Shown: piece after piece, positions 38,265-46,366 of the stretch | How the letters are laid out: every line of letters starts with the position of its first letter | How positions within the stretch are numbered: position 1 is the first letter of the stretch | From: Methylocaldum sp035627495 | GTDB taxonomy: Bacteria > Pseudomonadota > Gammaproteobacteria > Methylococcales > Methylococcaceae | Direction of reading: 5' to 3' | Assembly (NCBI RefSeq): GCF_035627495.1 | Contig: NZ_DASPLO010000161.1 | Span: 10,051 to 74,050, forward strand | DNA: 64,000 bases | Position numbers and translations under genes: made by a program | Notes under the pieces: model-generated | What the model saw: the letters and a program-made list of their open reading frames with translations, nothing else | Told to the model about the DNA's origin: nothing | The model's database searches: none

Positions 38265-39065
38265 TCAGCCTATCTCGGATACCCGCTGCAACCGCCACGC
38301 CCGCCATACCAGGCAAATGCCCACCAGCACCGCGGGAATGCTGAGCCATTGGCCCATGGTAATCGCCCAGCCGGACTCGAAAACGGCCTGGCCTTCCTTG
38401 AAGAATTCCAGGACGAAGCGGGCGCCGAACACCAGGATGAAAAAGCGCCCGAACATATAACCCGCCGGCACTCTATTCCCGTGTCTGAGATAAAAACGGA
38501 ACTGGACCAGGAAAATCAATAGGTAACAGAAAGCCTCGTAGAGTTGCGCCGGATGGCGCGGTAGGGAATCGACGCGGGCGAAGATCACCGCCCAGGGAAC
38601 ATCGGCGGGGTGACCGAGAATTTCCGAATTGAAGAAATTGCCGATGCGGATCAGACAGCCGGACAAGGGCACGGTCACGCCGATGCGATCGCATACCCAG
38701 AAGAAGGATTGATCGGTCGCCCGGCGGGAATACATCCAGACCCCGACCAGAATACCCACCACCGCGCCGTGGCTGGCCAGCCCGCCTTCCCATACGGCGA
38801 GGATTTTCCACGGATGTGTCAGATAAAACACCGGATTGTAGAGCAGTACATGGCCCAGACGCGCCCCGATCACGGTCCCGGCGAGGACGAACAGCACCAG
38901 GTCGTAAACCTCGTCCTCCGGCCGCCCCTCCCGCCGAAACATGTAGCGGAACACGAGCATTCCATAGACAAACGTGGCGGCGAAGAAAAGCCCGTACCAG
39001 TAGACGGGAAGATGGAAAGAGCCTATGGAAACGGTGAAGGCGACGGGAGAAATATCCCACAGCAT
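38265..39065 (-). CDS. lgt: Prolipoprotein diacylglyceryl transferase
   Basis: Inner-membrane enzyme that adds diacylglycerol from phosphatidylglycerol to the lipobox cysteine of prolipoproteins. Seven or so membrane segments are apparent. The Lgt signature lies in IRIGNFFNSEILG, with the essential-region motif WEGGLASHGAVVGI and LPRHPAQLYEA. Length 266. It is convergent with the tus operon and not operonic with thyA, its usual partner. Confidence 0.96.
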   Translation of the reverse strand: MLWDISPVAFTVSIGSFHLPVYWYGLFFAATFVYGMLVFRYMFRREGRPEDEVYDLVLFVLAGTVIGARLGHVLLYNPVFYLTHPWKILAVWEGGLASHGAVVGILVGVWMYSRRATDQSFFWVCDRIGVTVPLSGCLIRIGNFFNSEILGHPADVPWAVIFARVDSLPRHPAQLYEAFCYLLIFLVQFRFYLRHGNRVPAGYMFGRFFILVFGARFVLEFFKEGQAVFESGWAITMGQWLSIPAVLVGICLVWRAWRLQRVSEIG

Positions 39066-39871
39066 GGCGAAAATATCCCTCGGTGGTTGCGGTTGATGAA
39101 ATACTCTCTGACCGGCGGACGGTCCAGATAGGAAAATTTCTTCTGCTCGGCACGCTTTGTCAATGAGAGCGTTTTCACGTCTGGCGAAAGAAAGCTGTCG
39201 AAACGGGGGGCGGTCCGATCAGCATTGGCGGCATGAGGACCGGTTAGCGTTCCTGGCGTCGCCCGGCCCGGCGCATCAGTAGGGTCTGGTCGGTCTCGCC
39301 CGCGGCGGTGCGGATCGCCATTTCGTCCGCCGTCCGGCCGATTCCCTTGAGCCCCATCGAATCAGAGCCCGTCGGCGGTTCCCGGTTTCTCCTTTTCCAC
39401 GTACTACCTCATCTTTCGTTCCCTCTCCATAGTTGACTGCACCTCGGCGCGAGTGCATCCTCCAGCTAGCATGAACGACGAAGCCCATTGAAATTTCTAT
39501 TGTTTCACGGGCTTCGGGATGCGACGAAGAGCGGACCTTGAACTTAGAACAGGGCAATCGCTCTATCAGTGAAGCGTCGTAGGTGGGCGTACCCGGTCCC
39601 CTCTCGTCTTTGGGACAAATTCGCCGGGAGCAGAATGGGACGAACGACGTTCGCCCGGAGGGGGCAGACCCAGGACGGTCTGCGCCAATTGGATCGCACG
39701 GAGTGCGTCCGCAGGATGACGGGCAGGCGTGTCCGGCAATATTGGGTGAGACTATCAAGACAGGACTTCGACCTTTTGAAATACAACATGCTCACTGTCT
39801 GCCATGGCTGAACAGTACCGTCGGGGTGATCACGTGCAGCATCCGGTTGCCATCTTTTGCGGAGAATGACC
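39066..39871. other. Gene-poor interval with dispersed repeats
   Basis: About 800 bases without a confident gene. It contains a 26-base repeat (39589-39614) matched in inverse orientation near 49.0 kb. A 37-codon minus-strand frame (39244-39357) has 32 of 37 third positions G or C but no ribosome-binding site and no family I recognise; it may be the last trace of a lost gene. Longer frames across the region read through repeats and are not credible. Confidence 0.4.
39589..39614 (+). repeat. 26-base dispersed repeat, copy 1
   Basis: Begins GTACCCGGTCCCCTCTCG and ends CTTTGGG. It matches 48987-49012 in inverse orientation with a single mismatch. Both copies lie in gene-poor spacers. Confidence 0.6.
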
Positions 39872-42463
39872 ATGCGCGTCGTTGTGCCCCTTCGACGGTG
39901 CTCAGGACAGGCTTGCCGGCCGATCCGCCAACCGCACACTCGGGCATATTCAACTGCCCTTTCTAGGGTGAAAGGGAAGGTGTTTTCTCGAATATGGCTC
40001 GGACCATGGGGCGTACGCGTTGCGCTCGTGCTGGCCTTGATCGTTTCAGGTCTGCCCGGCTCCGCCCGGGCTGAGCCGGGCCGTCCTCTCATCGTTGGCG
40101 CGGAGATCGACTTCCCGCCCTATGTCGATGTCGATGCGCAGGGCCAGCCGACTGGTTTCGCCGTCGAACTCTTCGCCGCAGTTGCCGCGGCGATGGACAT
40201 TCCCATCACGTTCCATCCAGACCGATGGGACATCGTCTGGCAAGATCTGAAAGCGGGCAAGCTCGATGCTCTGCCGCTGGTCGCTCGGATGGACGAACGT
40301 GAAGGACAGGTGGAATTCACTCAACCGCACACCATCGGCTATGACAGCTTCTTCGTCCGCAAGGAGCACCCGCCCATTAACTCCATCGGGCAGGCCCGCG
40401 CCCTGAGCATCATCGTCCTGCGCTCGGATGCTGCTCACCACGCCCTTGTTGGCCGCGGTTTCACCCATCAGTTGGTGATCGTCGACAGCCTGGCCGACGG
40501 CTTTCGCCTGCTGGCTTCGGGACAGCATGACGCGGTGCTGGCGCCGCGCTTGCAGGGAAACATGCTGGTGGAAATGGCTGGCCTAAGCGAGGTCATCGAA
40601 GCCGGTCCGCTGCTCAAGGATTACCGGCGGGAGTTCTGCTTCGCCGTACGCAAGGGCGACACCGAACTGCGCGACCGCCTCGACCAGGGCCTAGCCATCG
40701 TCAAGGCGAGCGGGGAATACGACCGTCTCTACAGAAAATGGCTCGGCATCTACGAGACCCCGACCTTCCCGGTTAAGTATGCAGTCTGGGGCGCAGGGGC
40801 TATTGCCGTCCTGCTGGCACTCCTGGGGCTGTGGACCTGGCAGTTGCGCCGGCAGGTGGCGCGACGCACCGCCGAACTGGCCCAGGCCGTCGCGGCCGTG
40901 CAGGCGGAACGTCAGCGGCTGCATGACGTGCTGCAGGGGCTTCCCGTTTACGTGATGTTGCTGTCGCAGGATTATCAGGTGGTCTTCGCCAACCGCTTCT
41001 TCGAAGAGCGCTACGGCAAGGCCCACAGTCGGCGCTGCTACCAATACCTGTTCAACCGCAGCGAGCCATGCGAGGTATGCGAGACCTTCAAGGTACTGAA
41101 GACCGACGCGGCAGTCGATTGGGACTGGACCGGCCCGGACGGCCGTGACTACAAGATTCACGACTATCCCTTCGCCGACAGTGACGGCTCTCCGATGATC
41201 ATGGAGGTAGGCATCGATGTCACCGAGATGAATCGGGCCAAGCAGGCGCTACGCGAAGCCAATGCGTCATTGGAACGGCGCGTAACCGAGCGCACGGCCG
41301 AATTGGAAGCGGCGCGATGGGAAGCGGAGGAAGCGCGCGACCTGCTGCGGGTGACCATGGACAACGCGCCGGCCCTGATGTCCTACATCGACACCGACTG
41401 CCGATACCGTCGCGTCAACAAGGCTTATGAGCAGTGGTTCGGCCACAGCAGTGAACAGGTGTATGGGCGTCACATCCGGGGGGTCCTCGGCGAGGCGGCT
41501 TGGCTAACCCTCGCCCCCTATGTCGAGAGAGCTCTGGCGGGAGAGCGGGTCGCTTTCGAAATTCCAGTACCCTACGCCGAAGGCGATACGCGCTGGATTC
41601 ACGCGACCTATTCCCCCGACCGCGACGCCGAGGGGTGGGTCCGGGGATTTGTGGCACACGTGCTCGACATCACCGAGCGCAAACACGCCGAAGAGGAGCT
41701 GCGCAAAGCCGACCGGCGCAAGGACGAATTCCTGGCCATGCTGGCCCACGAACTGCGCAATCCCCTGGCGCCGATCAGCAACGCCGTTCAAATCATGCGC
41801 AGACTAGGGACCTTAGATCCCAAGCTGCAGTGGACGCGGGATGTGATCGATCGGCAGGTGGAACATTTGACCCGACTGGTGGACGACCTCCTGGATGTCT
41901 CCCGGATCAGCCGCGGCAAGATCGAACTCAAGAACGAACCGCTTTCTCTGGCGGACATCGTGCAGCGGGCGGTGGAGACCAGCCGGCCGCTGATCGATGC
42001 CCGCCGGCACCAATTCACCGCGCATTTTCCGCCGGAACCGGTGCGCGTCGAAGGCGACCTGGTCCGGTTGGCGCAGGTGGTGTCGAACTTGCTCAACAAC
42101 GCCGCCAAGTACACCGACGAGGGCGGGCAGATCGAATTGACAGTCGAACCATCCGATGGCGATGTCGTCATCCGGGTCCGCGATAGCGGCCGCGGCATTG
42201 ATCCCACGGCACTGTCGGACCTGTTCGATTTGTTCTATCAGGTGGACCGCACTATCGACCGGGCCGAAGGTGGCCTGGGGATTGGCCTCTCACTGGTCAA
42301 ACGCCTGGTGGCGATGCACGGCGGTGAGGTGCGGGCTTTCAGCGAAGGCCGCGGCAGGGGCAGCGAGTTCGTCATCCGCCTTCCGCGCTTGCCGGACCAT
42401 CCGACCGTTCATTCCCCGTTCTGTCCAAATCGGAGCCGGCAAACGGCGGATTCCGGATCCTAA
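39872..42463 (+). CDS. BvgS-like sensor histidine kinase
   Basis: Membrane sensor kinase. A signal-like hydrophobic segment precedes a periplasmic solute-binding domain of the SBP_bac_3 type (PLIVGAEIDFPPYVDVDAQG onward), then a membrane segment at about 303-325. Two PAS domains follow, the first with clustered cysteines (CYQYLFNRSEPCEVCETF). HisKA carries His626 (LAHELRNPLAPI) and HATPase has NLLNNAAKY, DSGRGID and GGLGIGLSLVKR. No receiver domain and no adjacent regulator gene. The ATG at 39872 has GGAG seven bases upstream, but the first 20 or so residues are a translated dispersed repeat, so GTG at 39968 is a serious alternative. The stop codon lies at the edge of a 114-base inverted-repeat element. 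Confidence 0.88.
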   Translation: MRVVVPLRRCSGQACRPIRQPHTRAYSTALSRVKGKVFSRIWLGPWGVRVALVLALIVSGLPGSARAEPGRPLIVGAEIDFPPYVDVDAQGQPTGFAVELFAAVAAAMDIPITFHPDRWDIVWQDLKAGKLDALPLVARMDEREGQVEFTQPHTIGYDSFFVRKEHPPINSIGQARALSIIVLRSDAAHHALVGRGFTHQLVIVDSLADGFRLLASGQHDAVLAPRLQGNMLVEMAGLSEVIEAGPLLKDYRREFCFAVRKGDTELRDRLDQGLAIVKASGEYDRLYRKWLGIYETPTFPVKYAVWGAGAIAVLLALLGLWTWQLRRQVARRTAELAQAVAAVQAERQRLHDVLQGLPVYVMLLSQDYQVVFANRFFEERYGKAHSRRCYQYLFNRSEPCEVCETFKVLKTDAAVDWDWTGPDGRDYKIHDYPFADSDGSPMIMEVGIDVTEMNRAKQALREANASLERRVTERTAELEAARWEAEEARDLLRVTMDNAPALMSYIDTDCRYRRVNKAYEQWFGHSSEQVYGRHIRGVLGEAAWLTLAPYVERALAGERVAFEIPVPYAEGDTRWIHATYSPDRDAEGWVRGFVAHVLDITERKHAEEELRKADRRKDEFLAMLAHELRNPLAPISNAVQIMRRLGTLDPKLQWTRDVIDRQVEHLTRLVDDLLDVSRISRGKIELKNEPLSLADIVQRAVETSRPLIDARRHQFTAHFPPEPVRVEGDLVRLAQVVSNLLNNAAKYTDEGGQIELTVEPSDGDVVIRVRDSGRGIDPTALSDLFDLFYQVDRTIDRAEGGLGIGLSLVKRLVAMHGGEVRAFSEGRGRGSEFVIRLPRLPDHPTVHSPFCPNRSRQTADSGS
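39887..39912 (+). repeat. Dispersed CTTCGAC...CTCAGGACAGG repeat, copy 1
   Basis: A 26-base copy of a short repeat (core TTCGACGGTGCTCAGGACAG), 25 of 26 bases identical to 44915-44940. It sits in the putative N-terminal codons of the sensor kinase gene. Related partial copies occur inside 42491-42557 and at 49215-49238. Confidence 0.65.
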
Positions 42464-42575
42464 GGAAGCTCTGATCAAGTTGATTCCGTTCATGGTTCGA
42501 CAAGCTCACCACGAACGGAATCAATACGTTACCGTTCGTCCTGAGCATATCGAAGGACTTAATCAGAGCTTCCCT
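42462..42575. repeat. 114-base inverted-repeat (MITE- or REP-like) element
   Basis: The ends are imperfect inverted repeats of 19 bases (AAGGAAGCTCTGATCAAGT against ACTTAATCAGAGCTTCCCT; 17 of 19 match). Inside is a second inverted repeat, GATTCCGTTC against GAACGGAATC, and two copies of the dispersed TTCGACAAGCTCA-type motif. It has no coding capacity. Its left end supplies the last two bases of the stop codon of the sensor kinase gene, and it ends 20 bases before the next gene. It could be a non-autonomous transposon or a palindromic repeat unit that also acts as a transcription end. Confidence 0.7.
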
Positions 42576-42595
42576 AACGGCGGACGACAACCCGT

Positions 42596-43279
42596 ATGCT
42601 TTTCGCCAAATTGATCCTGGGCATCATCGCCGAGATGGCCGTCTTCGGTGGCTTGTTATTTCTACCGGCGGGGACGCTGGATTGGCCGCACGCGTGGTTG
42701 TTCCTGGCCGTGATCTTCTTGGGAACGGTGTGGTCGATTGCGAGTCTCTATCCGGGCAACACGGGGTTGCTCGAGGAGCGCCTCAAGTCTCCCATTCAGG
42801 AAGGACAGCCGCTGGCGGATCGGATTGTGTTGCTTCTGTTTCTCGCCGCGTTCTACGGCGTGCTGGCTTTTATTCCCTTGGACGTGTTCCGGTTTCACCT
42901 CATGGGCAAACCCGGGATAATCGTAGCGTCTTTCGGGCTGGTTCTGTTCATCACGGGTTGGTGGATCATTACCCTGGCCCTCCGGGAGAACCCGTTCGCG
43001 GCGCCGGTGGTCAGGCATCAGAAAGAACGGCGCCAAACCGTCATCGACACCGGCGTGTACGGCGTCGTGCGCCATCCCATGTTCACGGGCGCCATACCCC
43101 TGCTGGTCGGCATGCCTTTGTGGCTGGAATCGTATGCCGCCGCCGTGATGGCCGGCATTCCGATCGGTCTGCTCGTTCTGCGAATCCGGATCGAGGAAGC
43201 GTTCCTGAGGCGGGAGCTGAAGGGTTACCAGGCCTATACGGAAAGAGTTCGGTTCAGGTTGGTCCCGTTTCTCTGGTAA
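42596..43279 (+). CDS. Isoprenylcysteine carboxyl methyltransferase-like membrane protein
   Basis: Integral membrane protein of 227 residues with about five membrane segments. The C-terminal half has the ICMT/phospholipid methyltransferase signature: GVYGVVRHPMFTGAIPLL, then an EEAFL...LKGYQAYTERVRFR stretch ending at a Pro-Phe-Leu-Trp terminus. These enzymes use S-adenosylmethionine to methylate lipids or other hydrophobic acceptors; the substrate here is unknown. The gene starts right after the inverted-repeat element. Confidence 0.8.
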   Translation: MLFAKLILGIIAEMAVFGGLLFLPAGTLDWPHAWLFLAVIFLGTVWSIASLYPGNTGLLEERLKSPIQEGQPLADRIVLLLFLAAFYGVLAFIPLDVFRFHLMGKPGIIVASFGLVLFITGWWIITLALRENPFAAPVVRHQKERRQTVIDTGVYGVVRHPMFTGAIPLLVGMPLWLESYAAAVMAGIPIGLLVLRIRIEEAFLRRELKGYQAYTERVRFRLVPFLW

Positions 43280-43304
43280 GCCGGGGAGAATCATGCCAAG
43301 CAAA

Positions 43305-44528
43305 TTAATAAACCAAATCTAATCCCCGTTTGCCCTTCGGTACGATTGTGATCCGGGAAGGGTTTTCCGGACGGTGATTCTTATCGAGGTACCGTCCAAC
43401 ACCGATGATGGTGTTGGGTGGGATAATGTTGTAGCGATCGACGATGGTCCGGCGCAGCTTTGAACCCCGGCCGATGATGGTGTAATCCATGATGATGCAC
43501 TCGTCGATATCGGCGTCCGGCTCGACGACCACTTCGCGCCGAATTACGGAGCGGTTGATCCTGGCGCCCTGGATGATAGTGCCCGCACCGAGAATGCTGT
43601 TCCGGATTTCGCCATCGATGATCCGGGTGTCCGGTCCGAGATAATTATCGGAGTAAATCGGCCAGCTCGGATTGAAAATTTCAAAGCGCGGCTCCAGTCC
43701 CAGCATATCCATATGGGCCGCGTAATAGGCTTCGATGGTGCCGACATCGCGCCAATAAGGCTGCTCTTCATACGGTTTGATCCCCGGAACCTGATTCAAG
43801 GTGAAATCGTAAACGTACACCCGGTGAGTGCGGATCAGCCGCGGCAGGACATCCCGCCCGAAATCCTGTTCGCTGCGTGGCTGAATGGCTCTAAGAGCGT
43901 CGATCAGTACCTCGGTGCTGAAGATGTAGTTGCCCATGGAGGCCAGAGCACGATGGGGATCGCTGGGCATCGGCTTCGGCCGTGCCGGCTTTTCCTGAAA
44001 TTCCATCACCCGGCCGGCGTGGTCGGGACGGATAACGCCAAAGGCGGAGCACTGCTCCAGCGGCATGGGCAAAGCGGCGATGGTGACATCGGCGTTTTGA
44101 TCGAGATGAAAGCGGACCATTTGATTGATGTCCATGCGGTAGACGTGATCGGACCCGAACACCGCCACCACATCGGGACGGTGATGATCGATCAGCCCCA
44201 GGTTCTGGTGGACCGCATCGGCGGTGCTTTGGAACCAGTCCGGACCGTCGCGCATCTGGGGAGGCACGACCGTGACAAAATGTCCGGCAATCAAATGGGA
44301 CACCGACCAGGCCCTGCGCACATGCTCGATCAACGATTGAGACTTGTACTGGACGAGCAGGTAGATTGAATGGATTTCGGAATTGACCAGGTTACTGAGC
44401 ACGAAATCCACGATTCGATAACGTCCGCCGAACGGCACCGCCGGCTTCGACCGTTCAGCCGTGAGCGGAAGGAGGCGGGTGCCCTCACCGCCAGCCAAAA
44501 CCACGGCCAGGACCTTGGGGATCGCCAT
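43305..44528 (-). CDS. glgC: Glucose-1-phosphate adenylyltransferase
   Basis: Makes ADP-glucose from ATP and glucose 1-phosphate, the committed step of bacterial glycogen synthesis. The N-terminal LAGGEGTRLLPLTAERSKPA, the FGSDHVYRMDINQM segment, EFQEKPARPKPMP, and a C-terminal left-handed beta-helix are all present. The ATG at 44528 has AGAGG upstream and the natural N-terminus; the frame is open to 44600. Length 407. No other glg gene is in the window. Confidence 0.95.
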   Translation of the reverse strand: MAIPKVLAVVLAGGEGTRLLPLTAERSKPAVPFGGRYRIVDFVLSNLVNSEIHSIYLLVQYKSQSLIEHVRRAWSVSHLIAGHFVTVVPPQMRDGPDWFQSTADAVHQNLGLIDHHRPDVVAVFGSDHVYRMDINQMVRFHLDQNADVTIAALPMPLEQCSAFGVIRPDHAGRVMEFQEKPARPKPMPSDPHRALASMGNYIFSTEVLIDALRAIQPRSEQDFGRDVLPRLIRTHRVYVYDFTLNQVPGIKPYEEQPYWRDVGTIEAYYAAHMDMLGLEPRFEIFNPSWPIYSDNYLGPDTRIIDGEIRNSILGAGTIIQGARINRSVIRREVVVEPDADIDECIIMDYTIIGRGSKLRRTIVDRYNIIPPNTIIGVGRYLDKNHRPENPSRITIVPKGKRGLDLVY

Positions 44529-45196
44529 TGTGAACCTCTGCTGTCTTGGTGGGACAGCCGGATTGGTGAAATGAACATAGTTTGCTTTCCCGCTTTCCAT
44601 GGCAATACGGGCGATTACTGAGGGCGAAATCGCGCTTCACGCGACAATGAGCTTCAAGGTTCTGCTGTTGTTCTCATTGCCACTGATTCGCTGATTTTAC
44701 TCAGATTGTGTTTTTATTCCGTTTTGTCGCGCCGAGCACCGTATGTTTCGGCGGAAATAACCCGTAGGGCCGCTTTAGAGCGTTTTTCATCACGGTTTAG
44801 CGGCGTGGACTGGGTCGCTTGACCCACATGCGGGTTTTTTGGCCCAAAATGTAGGCCGGATTAAGCGAAGCGTATCCGGCGCTTTCGTCCGTCGAGCGCC
44901 GGGAACGGCTGGCGCCCCTTCGACGGGGCTCAGGACAGGCTTATCCCGGCCTACCATCCGTGATCGGAGCAGTCGTAGGTCGGCTATCCTGTGCCGAAGA
45001 CTCCTTGGATGAGGGAAGTATTGAACACGGATTTAGGCTGGATCTTGTCGGCTATTTCCGCCACGATGCGGCACTTCGTAAATACGGCGCTTTTGGCACG
45101 GCTCAGCCAGGCCATGCTCAAGGAACGCTTTAACCGGTACAGGACTCCAAGGCCAAGTCTTCTGCCGATCCAATAATATCCCGAGGTGTCAACGCG
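44529..45196. other. Gene-poor interval upstream of glgC
   Basis: About 670 bases with no confident gene. It should hold the glgC promoter. A REP-like repeat occupies 44851-44954. A frame of 61 codons at 44991-45176 has no recognisable features. Confidence 0.4.
44851..44954. repeat. REP-like element bounded by GTAGGCCGG / CCGGCCTAC
   Basis: Starts GTAGGCCGGATTAAGCGAAG and ends CCCGGCCTAC, so the ends are inverted repeats of nine bases. It includes an inner GCGTATCCGGCGC stretch typical of chromosomal extragenic repeats and a 26-base copy (44915-44940) of the dispersed CTTCGAC...CTCAGGACAGG motif. Confidence 0.6.
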
Positions 45197-45799
45197 ATGT
45201 CCATGTTCAGGTTTCTGCCCGGAATCCTCGTCGTGCAAGTGGCGACGGTCGGTCTGGTGATGGCGGCGAGAAGCGCTTCCGCCGAGGCGAACTGGCTTCC
45301 CCTCGGCTTACTTGCCCTTATCATTACGGTCCTGATCGCCTTATGGTTCGGGTCCATCGCCGATCACGTGAAGAAAGATGCGCTGGCCGATGCCCGGAAT
45401 AGCTTTGCCCGCGAGCGCGAGAACCTTCTGGTTGCCGCCGAAACCGACAAACGGGCGACGCTCGAGGAGACCCATCAGCGACTTGTCCGGGAAGTGAGCC
45501 GCGCCCAGCGCAGAGCCAACGTCAAACTGGGCTTCGGACTCTTCGGTCTCCTGAGTATCGGGGCGATTCTGCTGGCCATCGAGTTTGTGACGGTGGGCTT
45601 GCTGACCTTCGCCACCGCCGGCGGTGCGGTAGCGGGTTATCTAATTCGCAGCCGGCAGGAATCCCTGGCGTATCAGAAGAAGACTGCCCCGAGTGCGGCG
45701 CCGCAGCTTGAGCGCGTGATCGAAGCGAAGCCCGCAAAATCCGCGTCGCGCCGCCTTGTTCGCCATCGGCGCCGGGATGAAGGGTTTGATGAGCGCTAG
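45197..45799 (+). CDS. Uncharacterised membrane protein with coiled-coil linker
   Basis: No family recognised. The 200-residue product has two N-terminal hydrophobic segments (about 5-25 and 31-51) and a charged helical stretch (about 60-110) likely to form a coiled coil. Two more hydrophobic segments follow (about 112-148), and the C-terminus is highly basic, with many Arg and Lys. The charge pattern suggests cytoplasmic helices contacting nucleic acid or membrane, but this is inference. A long palindrome begins six bases after the stop. Confidence 0.6.
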   Translation: MSMFRFLPGILVVQVATVGLVMAARSASAEANWLPLGLLALIITVLIALWFGSIADHVKKDALADARNSFARERENLLVAAETDKRATLEETHQRLVREVSRAQRRANVKLGFGLFGLLSIGAILLAIEFVTVGLLTFATAGGAVAGYLIRSRQESLAYQKKTAPSAAPQLERVIEAKPAKSASRRLVRHRRRDEGFDER

Positions 45800-45805
45800 A
45801 GGGGT

Positions 45806-45873
45806 TGCGGGAGCGGGCTTTAGCCCGCGATTTTGCGCAGCCCCCCGGTCGCGGGCTAAAGCCCGCTCCCGCA
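45806..45873. repeat. Long perfect palindrome (REP-type hairpin)
   Basis: Two 25-base arms, perfectly complementary, separated by 18 bases. Each arm itself contains GCGGGCTTTAGCCCGC, a palindrome, so cruciform or nested hairpins are possible. It lies just after the stop of the preceding gene and may end transcription or protect mRNA, though no T-run follows. Such GCGGGCTTTAGCCCGC units are repeated in many proteobacterial genomes. Confidence 0.8.
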
Positions 45874-45932
45874 GAGCCATGCGCCACTTTACCGTAGACG
45901 CGACAGTGGCTGCGCTACATGCATCATCTCCG

Positions 45933-46274
45933 CTACACTCGATCTCCGATCGATGGGCGTTTGCACCGGATCACGATTGTTTTCTTAACGATGGGCGCAG
46001 TTTTTCCTTGCCGGATCGCTCCCGTCACCATATCGAGAATTTCATTCATCTGCCGTTCATCGCCTAAAGCGACTTCGTCATACCCCCGCGTCCCGCAGAG
46101 GTCGCCGGCCTTCCTATAGCAACTATCTTTCGCGAGACCTTGCTCTTCGCAGGTGATCTGATACGCCGGCTCGCCGCTGGCCAAATAAATGGACCTTGCG
46201 GTCGGCTTCGACATCGAGTGGGCGCAACCCATCAGTCCGGAAACGAAGCACACCATACCCAGCCGCTTTTTCAT
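45933..46274 (-). CDS. Small uncharacterised lipoprotein
   Basis: A 113-residue exported protein: MKKRLGMVCFVSGLMGC gives a signal peptide and a lipobox with Cys17. The mature part has four or more cysteines (ITCEEQGL, DSCYRK, DLCGTRGYDE and VIRCKRP) that could form disulfides. The ATG at 46274 is chosen for its signal peptide although the frame is open to 46370. It starts about 90 bases after the PLP enzyme gene on the same strand and may share its transcript. No known family recognised with certainty. Confidence 0.6.
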   Translation of the reverse strand: MKKRLGMVCFVSGLMGCAHSMSKPTARSIYLASGEPAYQITCEEQGLAKDSCYRKAGDLCGTRGYDEVALGDERQMNEILDMVTGAIRQGKTAPIVKKTIVIRCKRPSIGDRV

Positions 46275-46366
46275 GGATTTGCGCCCTCGTGCTAAGCCTC
46301 GATGTCTTTTGGATTCGGCTGGCGGGCGAAATGTTCTCGGGTAGGCCCCGATCGCCCGGCCGTGTT

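Noticed and set aside
39857..42463. TTG at 39857 as the sensor kinase start
   Set aside because: ATG at 39872 has a better-spaced GGAG, and the residues added by the TTG are not conserved-looking.
44821..44845. Terminator after a GACCCACATGCGGGTTTTTT stretch
   Set aside because: The stem is only four base pairs although a T-run follows; too weak and not placed after a gene.
44991..45176. 61-codon frame upstream of the unknown membrane protein
   Set aside because: No family features and poor start context; could be chance.
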